Origin: Alphaproteobacteria bacterium
Lineage (GTDB): Bacteria; Pseudomonadota; Alphaproteobacteria; Sphingomonadales; Emcibacteraceae
Assembly (NCBI GenBank): GCA_002749135.1
Contig: NVVY01000031.1
Coordinates: forward strand, 28,451-34,977
Direction of reading: 5' to 3'
Length of the DNA: 6,527 bases
The notes under the pieces are model-generated. The model searched no databases and was not told where the DNA came from. It saw nothing but the letters and a program-made list of their open reading frames with translations. Below are positions 1 through 4,910 of this stretch, piece by piece. The position numbers were made by a program, and so were the translations under genes. The stretch's first letter is position 1. Each line of letters opens with the position of its first letter.

Positions 1-512
1 TCGGCATAGACCCAGCCAAACAAGAAATCGATGGGGAAGGGGATAATCCGGCCAAAAATTCGAAAGCCATAACCCCTATGCGCCATCCGGACCTTGCCGT
101 CCCGCCAGCTAAAGAGCGTGCGCCAGCATAGGCCAAACTTCATGACCTCCGCCACTTGCCGACCTTCCACGGGATACATGGTTGAGCGGTAGCGATAAGG
201 CGCACGTCCCGGAAAATGAAATATCCGGTCCAGCTCAAAAGCATCGCTGCCCGGCCGGGATCGGTAATGCACCGTAACCGGAATATCCTTCCCCTCATAG
301 GGCACCAACGTGCCCATAAAATGAAAGAGCGGCTTTAAAGCCCGAATCACGGGGGAGCTTTCAACGGTCATAAGCCCCTCGGCAATGATCAGATCATCGC
401 TGTCGGGCCGGGCAGCATAATGCTGTTTCATAACCTCCGGCAGGTTGTCCCAGTCCGCACCGAAGATTGCCTTGAATGTTGGTGCTGTCATATTCGGCTT
501 TTTCATCATCAT
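1..512 (-). CDS. DUF4166-type protein, 3' part cut by window edge
   Basis: The minus strand is open from here to the window edge, giving about 170 residues without a stop. From the methionine at 491 the protein begins MTAPTFKAIFGADWDNLPE, then has a GMTVE-like stretch, a VHYRSRPGSDAFELDRIFHF segment, a YRYRSTMYPVEG segment and RMAHRGYGFRIFGRIIPFP. This order (GADWDxLP near the start, then an acidic-aromatic beta-rich body ending in a small hydrophobic RxxGxxxP region) is what I know of the DUF4166 family, whose biochemical role is not established. The start is uncertain: ATG codons at 521, 512, 509, 506 and 491 are in frame and an in-frame TGA lies just upstream. A GGGG stretch sits about seven bases before the ATG at 506, whereas the 491 start fits the family length best. 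The gene is richer in G+C than the rest of the window and probably belongs to the core chromosome. Confidence 0.75.
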   Translation of the reverse strand, partial: MMMKKPNMTAPTFKAIFGADWDNLPEVMKQHYAARPDSDDLIIAEGLMTVESSPVIRALKPLFHFMGTLVPYEGKDIPVTVHYRSRPGSDAFELDRIFHFPGRAPYRYRSTMYPVEGRQVAEVMKFGLCWRTLFSWRDGKVRMAHRGYGFRIFGRIIPFPIDFLFGWVYA

Positions 513-618
513 ACCCCGCATGTTAACAAATCAGGATAATAAGCCAGACAGCCGCCATAAGCCATATTTTACTTGTCGGAAATAGAATAACCGCTTATTT
601 ATAGTATTCAGTAAAAAG

Positions 619-694
<76 letters not shown>

Positions 695-696
695 TT

Positions 697-717
697 ATTT
701 TTTTATACAATAAAAAA
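697..717 (+). terminator. probable tRNA-Thr terminator, T-run and A/T hairpin
   Basis: Three bases after the CCA end there is a run of seven T (698-704). The sequence TTTTTTAT (699-706) is followed after three bases by its exact reverse complement ATAAAAAA (710-717). The T-run behind the stable tRNA fold is enough to stop transcription in many bacteria; the A/T hairpin could work for the other strand as well. No GC-rich stem is present, so this is a moderate call. Confidence 0.45.
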
Positions 718-747
718 CAGTGGGTTATAAAAAATTAGCCCCAATAA

Positions 748-840
748 GTTACTCAATTTTATGCGATTTTGTTACTCATTTTTAGGGTTTTGTTACATTA
801 CTTTCCACAACGAACCTATTTCTGCTTCAAGTGGCCGCCA
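748..840. repeat. spaced GTTAC repeats, possible IS21-like element end
   Basis: GTTACTCAATTTT starts at 748, GTTACTCATTTTT at 771 and GTTACATTA at 792, so the copies are 23 and 21 bases apart, about two helical turns. Right of them, near 818-840, is CTGCTTCAAGTGGCCGCCA. Several short repeats spaced along an end are a known property of IS21-family insertion sequences, and read on the minus strand (TGTAACAAAACCC, then GAGTAACAAAAT) this looks like such an end. No istA or istB coding sequence is visible, so if the guess is right this is a solo remnant. It could also be a cluster of protein binding sites. This entry and the next cover the stretch between the tRNA-Thr and the first tRNA-Met piece. 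Confidence 0.3.
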
Positions 841-921
841 CAGACACCTTTAGAGATACTGTAGTTGTGGATACAAAACCCCCATTCCCCAAGGGTCTGA
901 GCATCCTCGTACGATTGACGG

Positions 922-1142
922 TTATGTCTTCATCTGCTCCAGTGCATCAATCACAAACACTTCAACAAACCGCATGATCTTATCCAGCGCACTTTGTATT
1001 TTTCTTACATTCGAGGATTTTGCATTTCACTTACATATCGCCCGCGACACATCTGTGAAGGGAACCTCTCCGTTGAAAAGATGCCGGATATGCTCTTCTC
1101 CCCCTTATTCGTATCAAGCCCTTCTTGTCTAAATTTTGCCAT
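922..1142 (-). pseudogene. broken small reading frame, frameshift plus stop
   Basis: Read on the minus strand, ATG at 1142 opens MAKFRQEGLDTNKG. At the run of five G (about 1097-1101) the frame then changes to GEEHIRHLFNGEVPFTDVSR, as if one G were missing. In that second frame a single TGA interrupts after AICK, and the same frame continues as NAKSSNVRKIQSALDK and ends IDALEQMKT with a TAA at 922-924. Joined, this gives roughly 70 residues of normal-looking, charged, helix-rich protein, so I read it as a gene decayed by one frameshift and one nonsense change. I do not recognise the family. The first frame also runs a few codons (QQV) to the right up to the edge of the tRNA-Met piece at 1151, so the original gene may have been cut by the insertion there. 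The alternative is chance coding potential in spacer DNA. Confidence 0.4.
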
Positions 1143-1150
1143 CACCTGCT

Positions 1151-1198
1151 GGAATCATAATCCGCGTGTCGGGGGTTCAAGTCCCTCTCCCGCTACCA
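1151..1198 (+). repeat. tRNA-Met 3' fragment, att-like copy 1
   Basis: The piece begins GGAATCATAATCCGC, which is the right side of an anticodon stem and loop with CAT (1154-1156), then GTGTC as variable region, a T arm GGGGG-TTCAAGT-CCCTC (1170-1186), the acceptor strand TCCCGCT, discriminator A and CCA at 1196-1198. The D arm, the 5' acceptor strand and most of the 5' anticodon stem are absent: the bases to the left do not pair. From what I know of alphaproteobacterial elongator tRNA-Met(CAU), this is the 3' part of that gene. It is identical over 38 bases (1162-1199) with the copy at 2085-2122. Such displaced tRNA 3' ends mark the far end of an element inserted at a tRNA gene. The intact tRNA-Met is not in the window. 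Confidence 0.85.
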
Positions 1199-1253
1199 AA
1201 CATTCTTAAATATTCAAAATATCCGAAGCCGTAGATCGTTTTGAGTTCCAAAA

Positions 1254-1303
1254 GTGTAAAGAATCCTGACTCTTTCGTATCAATTTGTAGGATTATTTTA
1301 CAC
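1254..1303. promoter_or_regulatory. imperfect dyad upstream of the sigma-54 promoter
   Basis: GTGTAAA-G-AATCCT (1254-1267) is mirrored by AGGATT-AT-TTTACAC (1289-1303): thirteen bases match as an inverted repeat, interrupted by one extra base. The centre lies about 80 bases left of the -24/-12 promoter at 1354-1371, which is the usual distance for an enhancer-binding activator of sigma-54. The TGT...ACA outer arms fit such sites. It could instead be the remains of a terminator hairpin for something entering from the left. Confidence 0.35.
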
Positions 1304-1353
1304 ATTGCACATTTGGTAGATCTAAGAATGCTTCATTTCTGCCATATTTATAA

Positions 1354-1371
1354 TTGGCACGGTACTTGCAT
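1354..1371 (+). promoter_or_regulatory. sigma-54 (-24/-12) promoter of the PEP-CTERM gene
   Basis: TTGGCACGGTACTTGCAT matches the RpoN consensus TGGCACG-N4-TTGCA without a mismatch; the key GG (1356-1357) and GC (1368-1369) are ten bases apart, as required. Transcription should start near 1381, leaving a leader of about 34 bases to the ATG at 1415. Sigma-54 promoters upstream of PEP-CTERM genes, served by the PrsK/PrsR two-component system, are described for exosortase-bearing bacteria, so promoter and gene fit each other. The activator itself is not encoded here. Confidence 0.8.
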
Positions 1372-1414
1372 TTATTCAAGTTATTACAATTAAGTATTTT
1401 TAAGGAATAAGCTT

Positions 1415-2017
1415 ATGAAGTTTTTTTATGCAGCCACAATAATGCTGATTATGTTATGTACTCAGGCTTCTGCGACGGTTATTACAACACAGTTTACTTC
1501 TAATAATAACCATACAGGGAACATGTTTGATCTTACAAACATTTCTGGTTCTGCCATTGAATTAACTGGTGTGTTTGAAGGAAACTTTAGGGGAGGTACT
1601 TCAGGCTCTATTGATGTTTGGTACCGTACGGGAACGTATGTAGGAAATACTGGTAGCGCAGTAGGGTGGACTTTGCTAGGGTCGTCCTTATATACGTCTC
1701 TTGGTAGTAATGTGGCGACAGGTTTTGATCTTGGAAATTCTCTGAATGTGGGGTCTGGCGATGTGATTGGTCTTTATTTCCTATCCAGCGTACGTGCTTC
1801 AATCCTTTATACAAATGGCGCCAACTCCTATAATGATGGGACGGTTCAATTAGACCTGGGAATAGGTACTAATGAAGTTGCTTTTTCCGGTGTTAGTTTT
1901 TCTCCTCGTACATGGAATGGTTCTATTGAATATTCAGCAGTTCCAGAGCCCGCACCGCTTGCCTTGTTAGGTCTTGGTTTGATGGGTCTTGGTCTTATGC
2001 GTAAACGTCGCGGATAA
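1415..2017 (+). CDS. PEP-CTERM sorting domain protein, secreted
   Basis: The 200-residue product has a Sec signal peptide (MKFFYAATIMLIMLCTQASA, cleavage likely after residue 20), a Gly/Ser/Thr/Asn-rich, beta-strand-like middle with no cysteine, and a C-terminal sorting signal: VPEPAPLALLGLGLMG starting near residue 176, then a short hydrophobic helix and the basic end MRKRRG. This signal is recognised by an exosortase (EpsH/XrtA type) that cleaves at the PEP motif and passes the protein to the cell surface or the exopolysaccharide matrix. The body matches no enzyme I recognise; a lectin-like or matrix role is a guess. AAGGA lies eight bases before the ATG. It stands alone between a sigma-54 promoter and a terminator, inside the tRNA-Met repeats. 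No exosortase gene is in the window, so the host must supply one. Confidence 0.9.
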   Translation: MKFFYAATIMLIMLCTQASATVITTQFTSNNNHTGNMFDLTNISGSAIELTGVFEGNFRGGTSGSIDVWYRTGTYVGNTGSAVGWTLLGSSLYTSLGSNVATGFDLGNSLNVGSGDVIGLYFLSSVRASILYTNGANSYNDGTVQLDLGIGTNEVAFSGVSFSPRTWNGSIEYSAVPEPAPLALLGLGLMGLGLMRKRRG

Positions 2018-2041
2018 ACCAAACTTCTGAAAGTTATTTAT

Positions 2042-2073
2042 AGGCGGTTCTCTTGATTGAGTGCCGCCTTTAT
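2042..2073 (+). terminator. terminator of the PEP-CTERM gene
   Basis: AGGCGG (2042-2047) pairs with CCGCCT (2064-2069) and, after a small internal loop, CTC (2050-2052) with GAG (2059-2061) around TTGATT. TTTATC follows. It begins 25 bases after the stop codon. The stem is GC-rich, the T tail is short. Confidence 0.65.
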
Positions 2074-2084
2074 CTATGAGAAAG

Positions 2085-2122
2085 CCGCGTGTCGGGGGTT
2101 CAAGTCCCTCTCCCGCTACCAA
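2085..2122 (+). repeat. tRNA-Met 3' fragment, att-like copy 2
   Basis: This is an exact 38-base direct repeat of 1162-1199: variable region, complete T arm, 3' acceptor strand, discriminator A, CCA and one more A. To the left, identity with copy 1 ends inside the anticodon stem, so this copy is ten or eleven bases shorter on the tRNA side. To the right, the two copies diverge at once. No tRNA 5' half precedes it. I found no third copy up to the end of the window, so the far end of whatever was inserted to the right lies outside or has been lost. Confidence 0.85.
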
Positions 2123-2151
2123 TTTTTCTTTAATAAATGTATAAATCTTGC

Positions 2152-3084
2152 TTATTTGGGAAAAACGTACATGGACGCGATGCCCTCAAGAGTGCCGAGT
2201 TCAACGAAAAAAGGTTTTTCGTCTAGACTAAGTCCAGGTTTGGTCCAAACCATACGGAATTCCTGTTGATACCAATAACTGAAGTCTTTGGCTAAATGAC
2301 ATGGAATATCGGTGGGGTCTGGTTTGTATGGATCAAAATACACAATAGCAGAAGCTGTCATTTTTATATCTGGTCGAACGGTCTTTACCGCCCGCTCCAG
2401 ACGCTTTTGAAAACGTAGTGGGTTTGTGATGATCAACAGCCCGTCACCAGCAAAATCATCTAATAGACGTGGTTGGTATTTTTGAGTTAGACAAAGCACA
2501 AAGAAATTATCATCAAGAGACCTTGTATAAGTCAAATCGTTTAATGGTTGGAAAGTTGGTCCAATTTTTGCCCCAGTACGCTCATCAACCCTTTGCATAA
2601 CGACACCCTTGCGGCTTCGAATTGTTTGAACCTTAAGTTCATCGTCATTTATGGCTACGTTTAGACTAGGGTCCGAATAAGATGCAGCAGGTGCAATGCG
2701 GATCAGTCCTTGGCTATAGGCGTTAATTATATGTTGCCGTTGACCTATACGGACAAGATATGGCTGAACTGGCAATGACTGACCCTTCAATATACTCAGA
2801 CCTCGGGGCGGCTCCGGATGACTAATCTTTGGTAGATTGTCCATAAGCTCCAGTGCGCCATAATCCAACCCTCGTAGAACTGCTTCCTCAAGAATATGTG
2901 TTGCTAATTTCATCCACTCCACACCTCCACTGTCAGTTAGCATTGAGAGCTTCCCATTGTCACTAATTGTTAGCAGGTTGAAATTAATTTCTTTTGATCG
3001 CTTTTCAATCTCTTTGATAGATGCCGTTTCCAAATAGCGATCCATCCGATATTGCATTCGCCAATATTCATGTCTTTTCATCAT
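2152..3084 (-). CDS. hypothetical protein, weakly DUF2971-like
   Basis: The 310-residue product is soluble: no signal peptide or membrane segment. Residues 1-90 are charged and helical; residues 105-150 read PVQPYLVRIGQRQHIINAY then GLIRIAPAASYSDPSLN; 194-233 contain FFVLCLTQKYQPRLLDDFAG and an ITNPLRF motif; 266-280 read KDFSYWYQQEFRMVW; near 294 is FVELGTLEGIASMY. The order 'lower-bound strand with SDPS, vLC(L/S), Y-x-QEFR near the C-terminus' recalls DUF2971 proteins, which carry NDPFE, a CFS strand and a YxxExEWR-like end. I offer that as a weak resemblance, not an assignment. It lies directly right of the second tRNA-Met fragment (stop codon 29 bases away), the place for island cargo. 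Two ATG codons stand in tandem at 3084 and 3081; only AAGG at four or seven bases serves as a ribosome site. Confidence 0.75.
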   Translation of the reverse strand: MMKRHEYWRMQYRMDRYLETASIKEIEKRSKEINFNLLTISDNGKLSMLTDSGGVEWMKLATHILEEAVLRGLDYGALELMDNLPKISHPEPPRGLSILKGQSLPVQPYLVRIGQRQHIINAYSQGLIRIAPAASYSDPSLNVAINDDELKVQTIRSRKGVVMQRVDERTGAKIGPTFQPLNDLTYTRSLDDNFFVLCLTQKYQPRLLDDFAGDGLLIITNPLRFQKRLERAVKTVRPDIKMTASAIVYFDPYKPDPTDIPCHLAKDFSYWYQQEFRMVWTKPGLSLDEKPFFVELGTLEGIASMYVFPK

Positions 3085-3091
3085 AATGCCT

Positions 3092-3119
3092 TATATAGGT
3101 ACTATTGCGTGCATACCAA
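3092..3119 (-). promoter_or_regulatory. candidate promoter of the 310-residue protein
   Basis: On the minus strand TTGGTA (3119-3114) and TATATA (3097-3092) are 16 bases apart, a fair sigma-70 pair. The transcript would begin within a few bases of the tandem ATG at 3084, so the mRNA would have almost no leader. An alternative start of transcription further upstream cannot be excluded. Confidence 0.35.
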
Positions 3120-3137
3120 GGAGGTTGTCACGATCGA

Positions 3138-3156
3138 TGGGGTCAGAGTAAATTGT
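3138..3156 (+). repeat. GGGGTCAGAGTAAATT motif, possible RAYT/REP remnant
   Basis: TGGGGTCAGAGTAAATTGT resembles the conserved GGGGTCAGAGT strings that I know from around REP-associated tyrosine transposases in many proteobacteria. A decayed relative, GCGGTCAGAATATATTTA, lies near 3366-3383. No transposase gene lies between them. The call rests on memory of the motif, so confidence is low. Apart from this and the hairpin at 3321-3345, I see nothing in 3120-3379 except AT-rich sequence with short TTGAAT/ATTCAA mirror repeats. Confidence 0.25.
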
Positions 3157-3320
3157 TTATACAAGACCGATCAAGAAACATTACCCTTGATTGAATAAAT
3201 GAGATTAATTCAATTATTTCGCTAATTCAAGCCCTTACCTCGTAGATAAAAGAGATGCCATTTGATTTAGATACAACCGTAGAAACACGGGATTTAGGGT
3301 AGGGGTGCGTTTTCTGGTGG

Positions 3321-3345
3321 AAAAAATACAGCCCCATAACCGGGG
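3321..3345 (-). terminator. weak terminator behind the 98-residue protein
   Basis: Read on the minus strand, CCCC-GGTTAT-GGGG is followed after CTGTA by six T (3326-3321). It starts 35 bases after the stop codon of the gene at 3380. The stem has only four pairs. On the other strand the same hairpin is followed by TTTATTAT, so it could act both ways. Confidence 0.35.
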
Positions 3346-3379
3346 TTTATTATCCTTTCACTCCGCGGTCAGAATATAT

Positions 3380-3676
3380 TTATCTGGACGCCTTGGCTTT
3401 TGTCTGTCGCATCGCCTTACGTTCTTTTTTGTTGGGGATATTCTCTCTAGTATCCAGAACCGCCTTTAATTCTGAGTAAGCTTGTTGCCATTCAGCCGTA
3501 TCTTTAAATTGGATGAAACCCGTTTTTGTCGGATTGGGTTTTGCGTCATATCCAACCCTGTCGGAGTGCGACCAAGTTTCTTCGCATTTAAGTAAAGCCG
3601 CCCGCCGGTTCATCAGTGTTCCAGTGTGCATGTCTTTAAGTTCTGCTGATGATATAATTTTTACTTTAGCTGACAC
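3380..3676 (-). CDS. small basic hypothetical protein
   Basis: The 98-residue product starts with GTG; an in-frame TGA lies two codons upstream and GGGGA is placed about seven bases before the GTG, so this start is well supported. Sequence: SSAELKDMHTGTLMNRRAAL near the start, a serine/asparagine-rich turn (residues 35-50), an FKDTAEWQQAYSELKAVLDT helix (57-76) and a very basic tail NKKERKAMRQTKAKASR. The composition and the helix-turn-helix-like spacing suggest a nucleic acid-binding protein, but no known fold can be named. I have the impression that similar small proteins occur in alphaproteobacterial accessory regions; I cannot confirm it. A single-gene transcript is likely: a palindrome at 3728-3740 lies upstream, a weak hairpin downstream. 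Confidence 0.7.
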   Translation of the reverse strand: MSAKVKIISSAELKDMHTGTLMNRRAALLKCEETWSHSDRVGYDAKPNPTKTGFIQFKDTAEWQQAYSELKAVLDTRENIPNKKERKAMRQTKAKASR

Positions 3677-3727
3677 AGATCATCCCCATTTGTTTAGCCG
3701 CTTCCGACCTTTAGTGAAGATGTATAA

Positions 3728-3740
3728 CATACTTCGTATG
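3728..3740. promoter_or_regulatory. palindrome CATACTTCGTATG, possible operator
   Basis: CATAC (3728-3732) and GTATG (3736-3740) form a perfect five-base dyad around TTC, about 50 bases upstream of the GTG of the 98-residue protein and close to where its promoter should be. No convincing -35/-10 pair could be placed. The rest of 3680-3923 holds an eight-base mirror pair ACGAGGAT (3772-3779) and ATCCTCGT (3849-3856), and no gene that I can support. Confidence 0.25.
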
Positions 3741-3923
3741 ATGCCCCATAGTCCTTACGTATTTTAAACCGACGAGGATGCAGGCAGGCTTCGATAATGG
3801 TTTTTTGGTGTTTGGTTGCGTAAAAGACTTAACCGCCAGCCAGTGAGAATCCTCGTAATCTTATGCGGTGAAAGGACCAAACTTCTTTTAAAAAGTACAC
3901 TTAGGTCGGAAACCGTTACTTAT

Positions 3924-4178
3924 TCATATTTTATATTTTTGCTGTCCGTTCCAGTATTTTGGTAATGTCCAAAACCATGCGAAGGTGGGGAAGGTAAGCA
4001 CAATAAACATATTCATTGTATCTGTATTTGCGTTCCAATAATTATGCCAGCGTCTTATACATGCGTCTAATCCGTCAACGACATTTTCAAAACTGTAAAA
4101 GACATTTTTTACACCGTGATTGTCATAAAAAGAGGGTGGATAAAAATTGCTGTTTCCATACACCTTATATCCACCCAA
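3924..4178 (-). CDS. doubtful small protein with one membrane segment
   Basis: The frame gives up to 84 residues. The longest version starts with TTG at 4178, directly after an in-frame TAA and without a ribosome site; GTG at 4163 has GGTGG seven bases upstream and is the better start (79 residues, VYGNSNFYPPSFYDNHG...). The protein is rich in Tyr, Trp and Asn, has no charge bias, and holds one hydrophobic stretch, MNMFIVLTFPTFAWFWTL (about residues 55-72), that could cross the membrane once. It ends WNGQQKYKI. I do not recognise it. It may be the distal part of a frameshifted gene, since the preceding frame (4356-4165) also codes for a hydrophobic helix and ends only a few bases away. Confidence 0.35.
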   Translation of the reverse strand: MGGYKVYGNSNFYPPSFYDNHGVKNVFYSFENVVDGLDACIRRWHNYWNANTDTMNMFIVLTFPTFAWFWTLPKYWNGQQKYKI

Positions 4179-4384
4179 GAATTACATAAATGAGAGAAAG
4201 TAAGGGCTTTATGGATGTAAGGAAATATTCCAGCCAAAGAAAAAATGCACGGCTAAAGCCCATTCCCATTGCAAACACCTTACACCCTTTAAAACCGCGA
4301 AGGAGGCCAGTAGAATTAGCACGAGTGGCATTGGGTATTGGGATTTTAAGGAGACGTTATAGTAATTCGGAGAAACCCTTATAA
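4165..4384. other. stretch open in four reading frames, gene undecided
   Basis: Between about 4209 and 4356 two plus-strand frames (4190-4384 and 4204-4362) and two minus-strand frames (4499-4209 and 4356-4165) lack stops. Plus: KPIPIANTLHPLKPRRRPVE, or PFKTAKEASRISTSGIGYWD. Minus: MPLVLILLASFAVLKGV with EWALAVHFFFGW (40 residues from the ATG at 4331), or GFSRAFFLWLEYFLTSIKPL running to a TAA at 4165. None has a clear ribosome site, except that AAGGG lies just before ATG 4211 on the plus strand. The minus frames both give membrane-like helices and follow the lipoprotein gene in the same direction, but I cannot choose. The local base composition is GC-richer than the flanks, which suggests an inserted piece of foreign origin. 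Confidence 0.35.
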
Positions 4385-4413
4385 GATCTAGACTTATAAC
4401 AGGCTTTAGCCTG
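4379..4413. repeat. two abutting near-palindromes
   Basis: TTATAAG (4379-4385) and CTTATAA (4393-4399) flank ATCTAGA, and CAGGCT (4400-4405) and AGCCTG (4408-4413) follow without a gap. GGCTAAAGCC at 4251-4260 is the exact reverse complement of GGCTTTAGCC at 4402-4411. The pair lies about 60 bases behind the stop codon of the lipoprotein gene. Read on the minus strand, the hairpin CAGGC-TAAA-GCCTG followed by TTAT could be a weak terminator; the doubled symmetry would also fit a recombination or regulator site. Confidence 0.45.
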
Positions 4414-4474
4414 ACCACTGGTAATAAATGTAAAAAACTGTATTTTCTACTCCGGTTACTTTCATTAAATAAGG

Positions 4475-4777
4475 TTAGTTTTTTTCGACTTCCTTGCAAT
4501 GTCCTTTATAAACAATATAAACTTTCTTTGAGATCCACGAAGAGCCGTTTTTAATTTCTCTTCGGTTATCCACAACATAGCCATTAGAACACATGTTGTT
4601 TTCTTCCAGGAACATGCCTAGCCATGCCAACCGGTTCTCTTCATCATATTCAAGGGAATCTCGCACTTTATAGGTGAACTGGTTATCCTCTGGAATATTA
4701 AAGTCGCTCATGTTTGGGCGGTCTATAGAAGCACATCCGGTTATCATAAAAACGCCTATAAGTATAAGTAATCTCAT
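4475..4777 (-). CDS. small outer-membrane lipoprotein, function unknown
   Basis: The 100-residue product begins MRLLILIGVFMITGCAS: a positive start, a hydrophobic core and a lipobox ITGC with the lipid-bearing cysteine at 15. The residue after it is Ala, not Asp, so Lol sorting would send it to the outer membrane. The mature part is hydrophilic and acidic at first (YDEENRLAWLG near residue 43), then basic; two further cysteines at 63 (NMCSNGY) and 94 (KGHCKEV) could form a periplasmic disulfide bond. No family is recognised. AGGGA stands about seven bases before the ATG and a good sigma-70 promoter lies upstream, so it is expressed on its own or with the small frames that follow. Short island-borne lipoproteins can serve in entry exclusion or as immunity proteins, but nothing here shows either. 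Confidence 0.75.
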   Translation of the reverse strand: MRLLILIGVFMITGCASIDRPNMSDFNIPEDNQFTYKVRDSLEYDEENRLAWLGMFLEENNMCSNGYVVDNRREIKNGSSWISKKVYIVYKGHCKEVEKN

Positions 4778-4803
4778 ATATATTTCCCTATTTTTGATGG
4801 TTG

Positions 4804-4831
4804 ACTATACATAGCTAGCGGCTTAAATCAA
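4804..4831 (-). promoter_or_regulatory. sigma-70-type promoter of the lipoprotein gene
   Basis: On the minus strand TTGATT (4831-4826) and TATAGT (4809-4804) are separated by 16 bases; the two boxes match the consensus at four and five of six positions. Transcription would start near 4797, about 20 bases before the ATG at 4777. Confidence 0.55.
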
Positions 4832-4910
4832 GACTCTGTACTTGAATGATTTATAATAACCAACAATAAAGTCATCAATAAATAGGAGCAAAATTTTGGA
4901 TTTTCGTTAT

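Larger units (their letters stand above)
1162..2084. mobile_element. 923-base module between tRNA-Met direct repeats
   Basis: One unit runs from the start of the first 38-base repeat to the start of the second. It contains only one gene, for the PEP-CTERM protein, with a sigma-54 promoter on its left and a hairpin terminator on its right, all on the plus strand. There is no recombinase inside, so it would have to be moved by an enzyme encoded elsewhere, most likely a tyrosine integrase of a related island, because tRNA 3' ends are their usual targets. Alternatively, it is what remains of a larger island after internal deletion, or the space between two islands stacked at the same tRNA. Confidence 0.5.

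Noticed and set aside
994..1209. Plus-strand frame of 71 codons
   Set aside because: It runs through the tRNA-Met fragment and opposite the decayed minus-strand frame, and has no ribosome site.
1608..1814. Minus-strand frame inside the PEP-CTERM gene
   Set aside because: It is antisense to a well-supported secreted protein and shows no ribosome site.
1151..2122. Two further complete tRNA genes
   Set aside because: Neither copy has a D arm or a 5' acceptor strand that could pair with TCCCGCT.
2057..2269. Plus-strand frame of 70 codons
   Set aside because: It crosses the terminator and the second tRNA fragment and then runs antisense to the 310-residue gene.
3721..3745. loxP-like site around ACTTCGTATG
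   Set aside because: Only the core ACTTCGTAT is shared; the 13-base arms and 8-base spacer are not present.
3513..3767. Plus-strand frame of 84 codons
   Set aside because: It is mostly antisense to the 98-residue gene, which has the better start and composition.
901..3781. Ten-base inverted pair GCATCCTCGT (901-910) and ACGAGGATGC (3772-3781)
   Set aside because: A match of this length is expected by chance in a window of this size.
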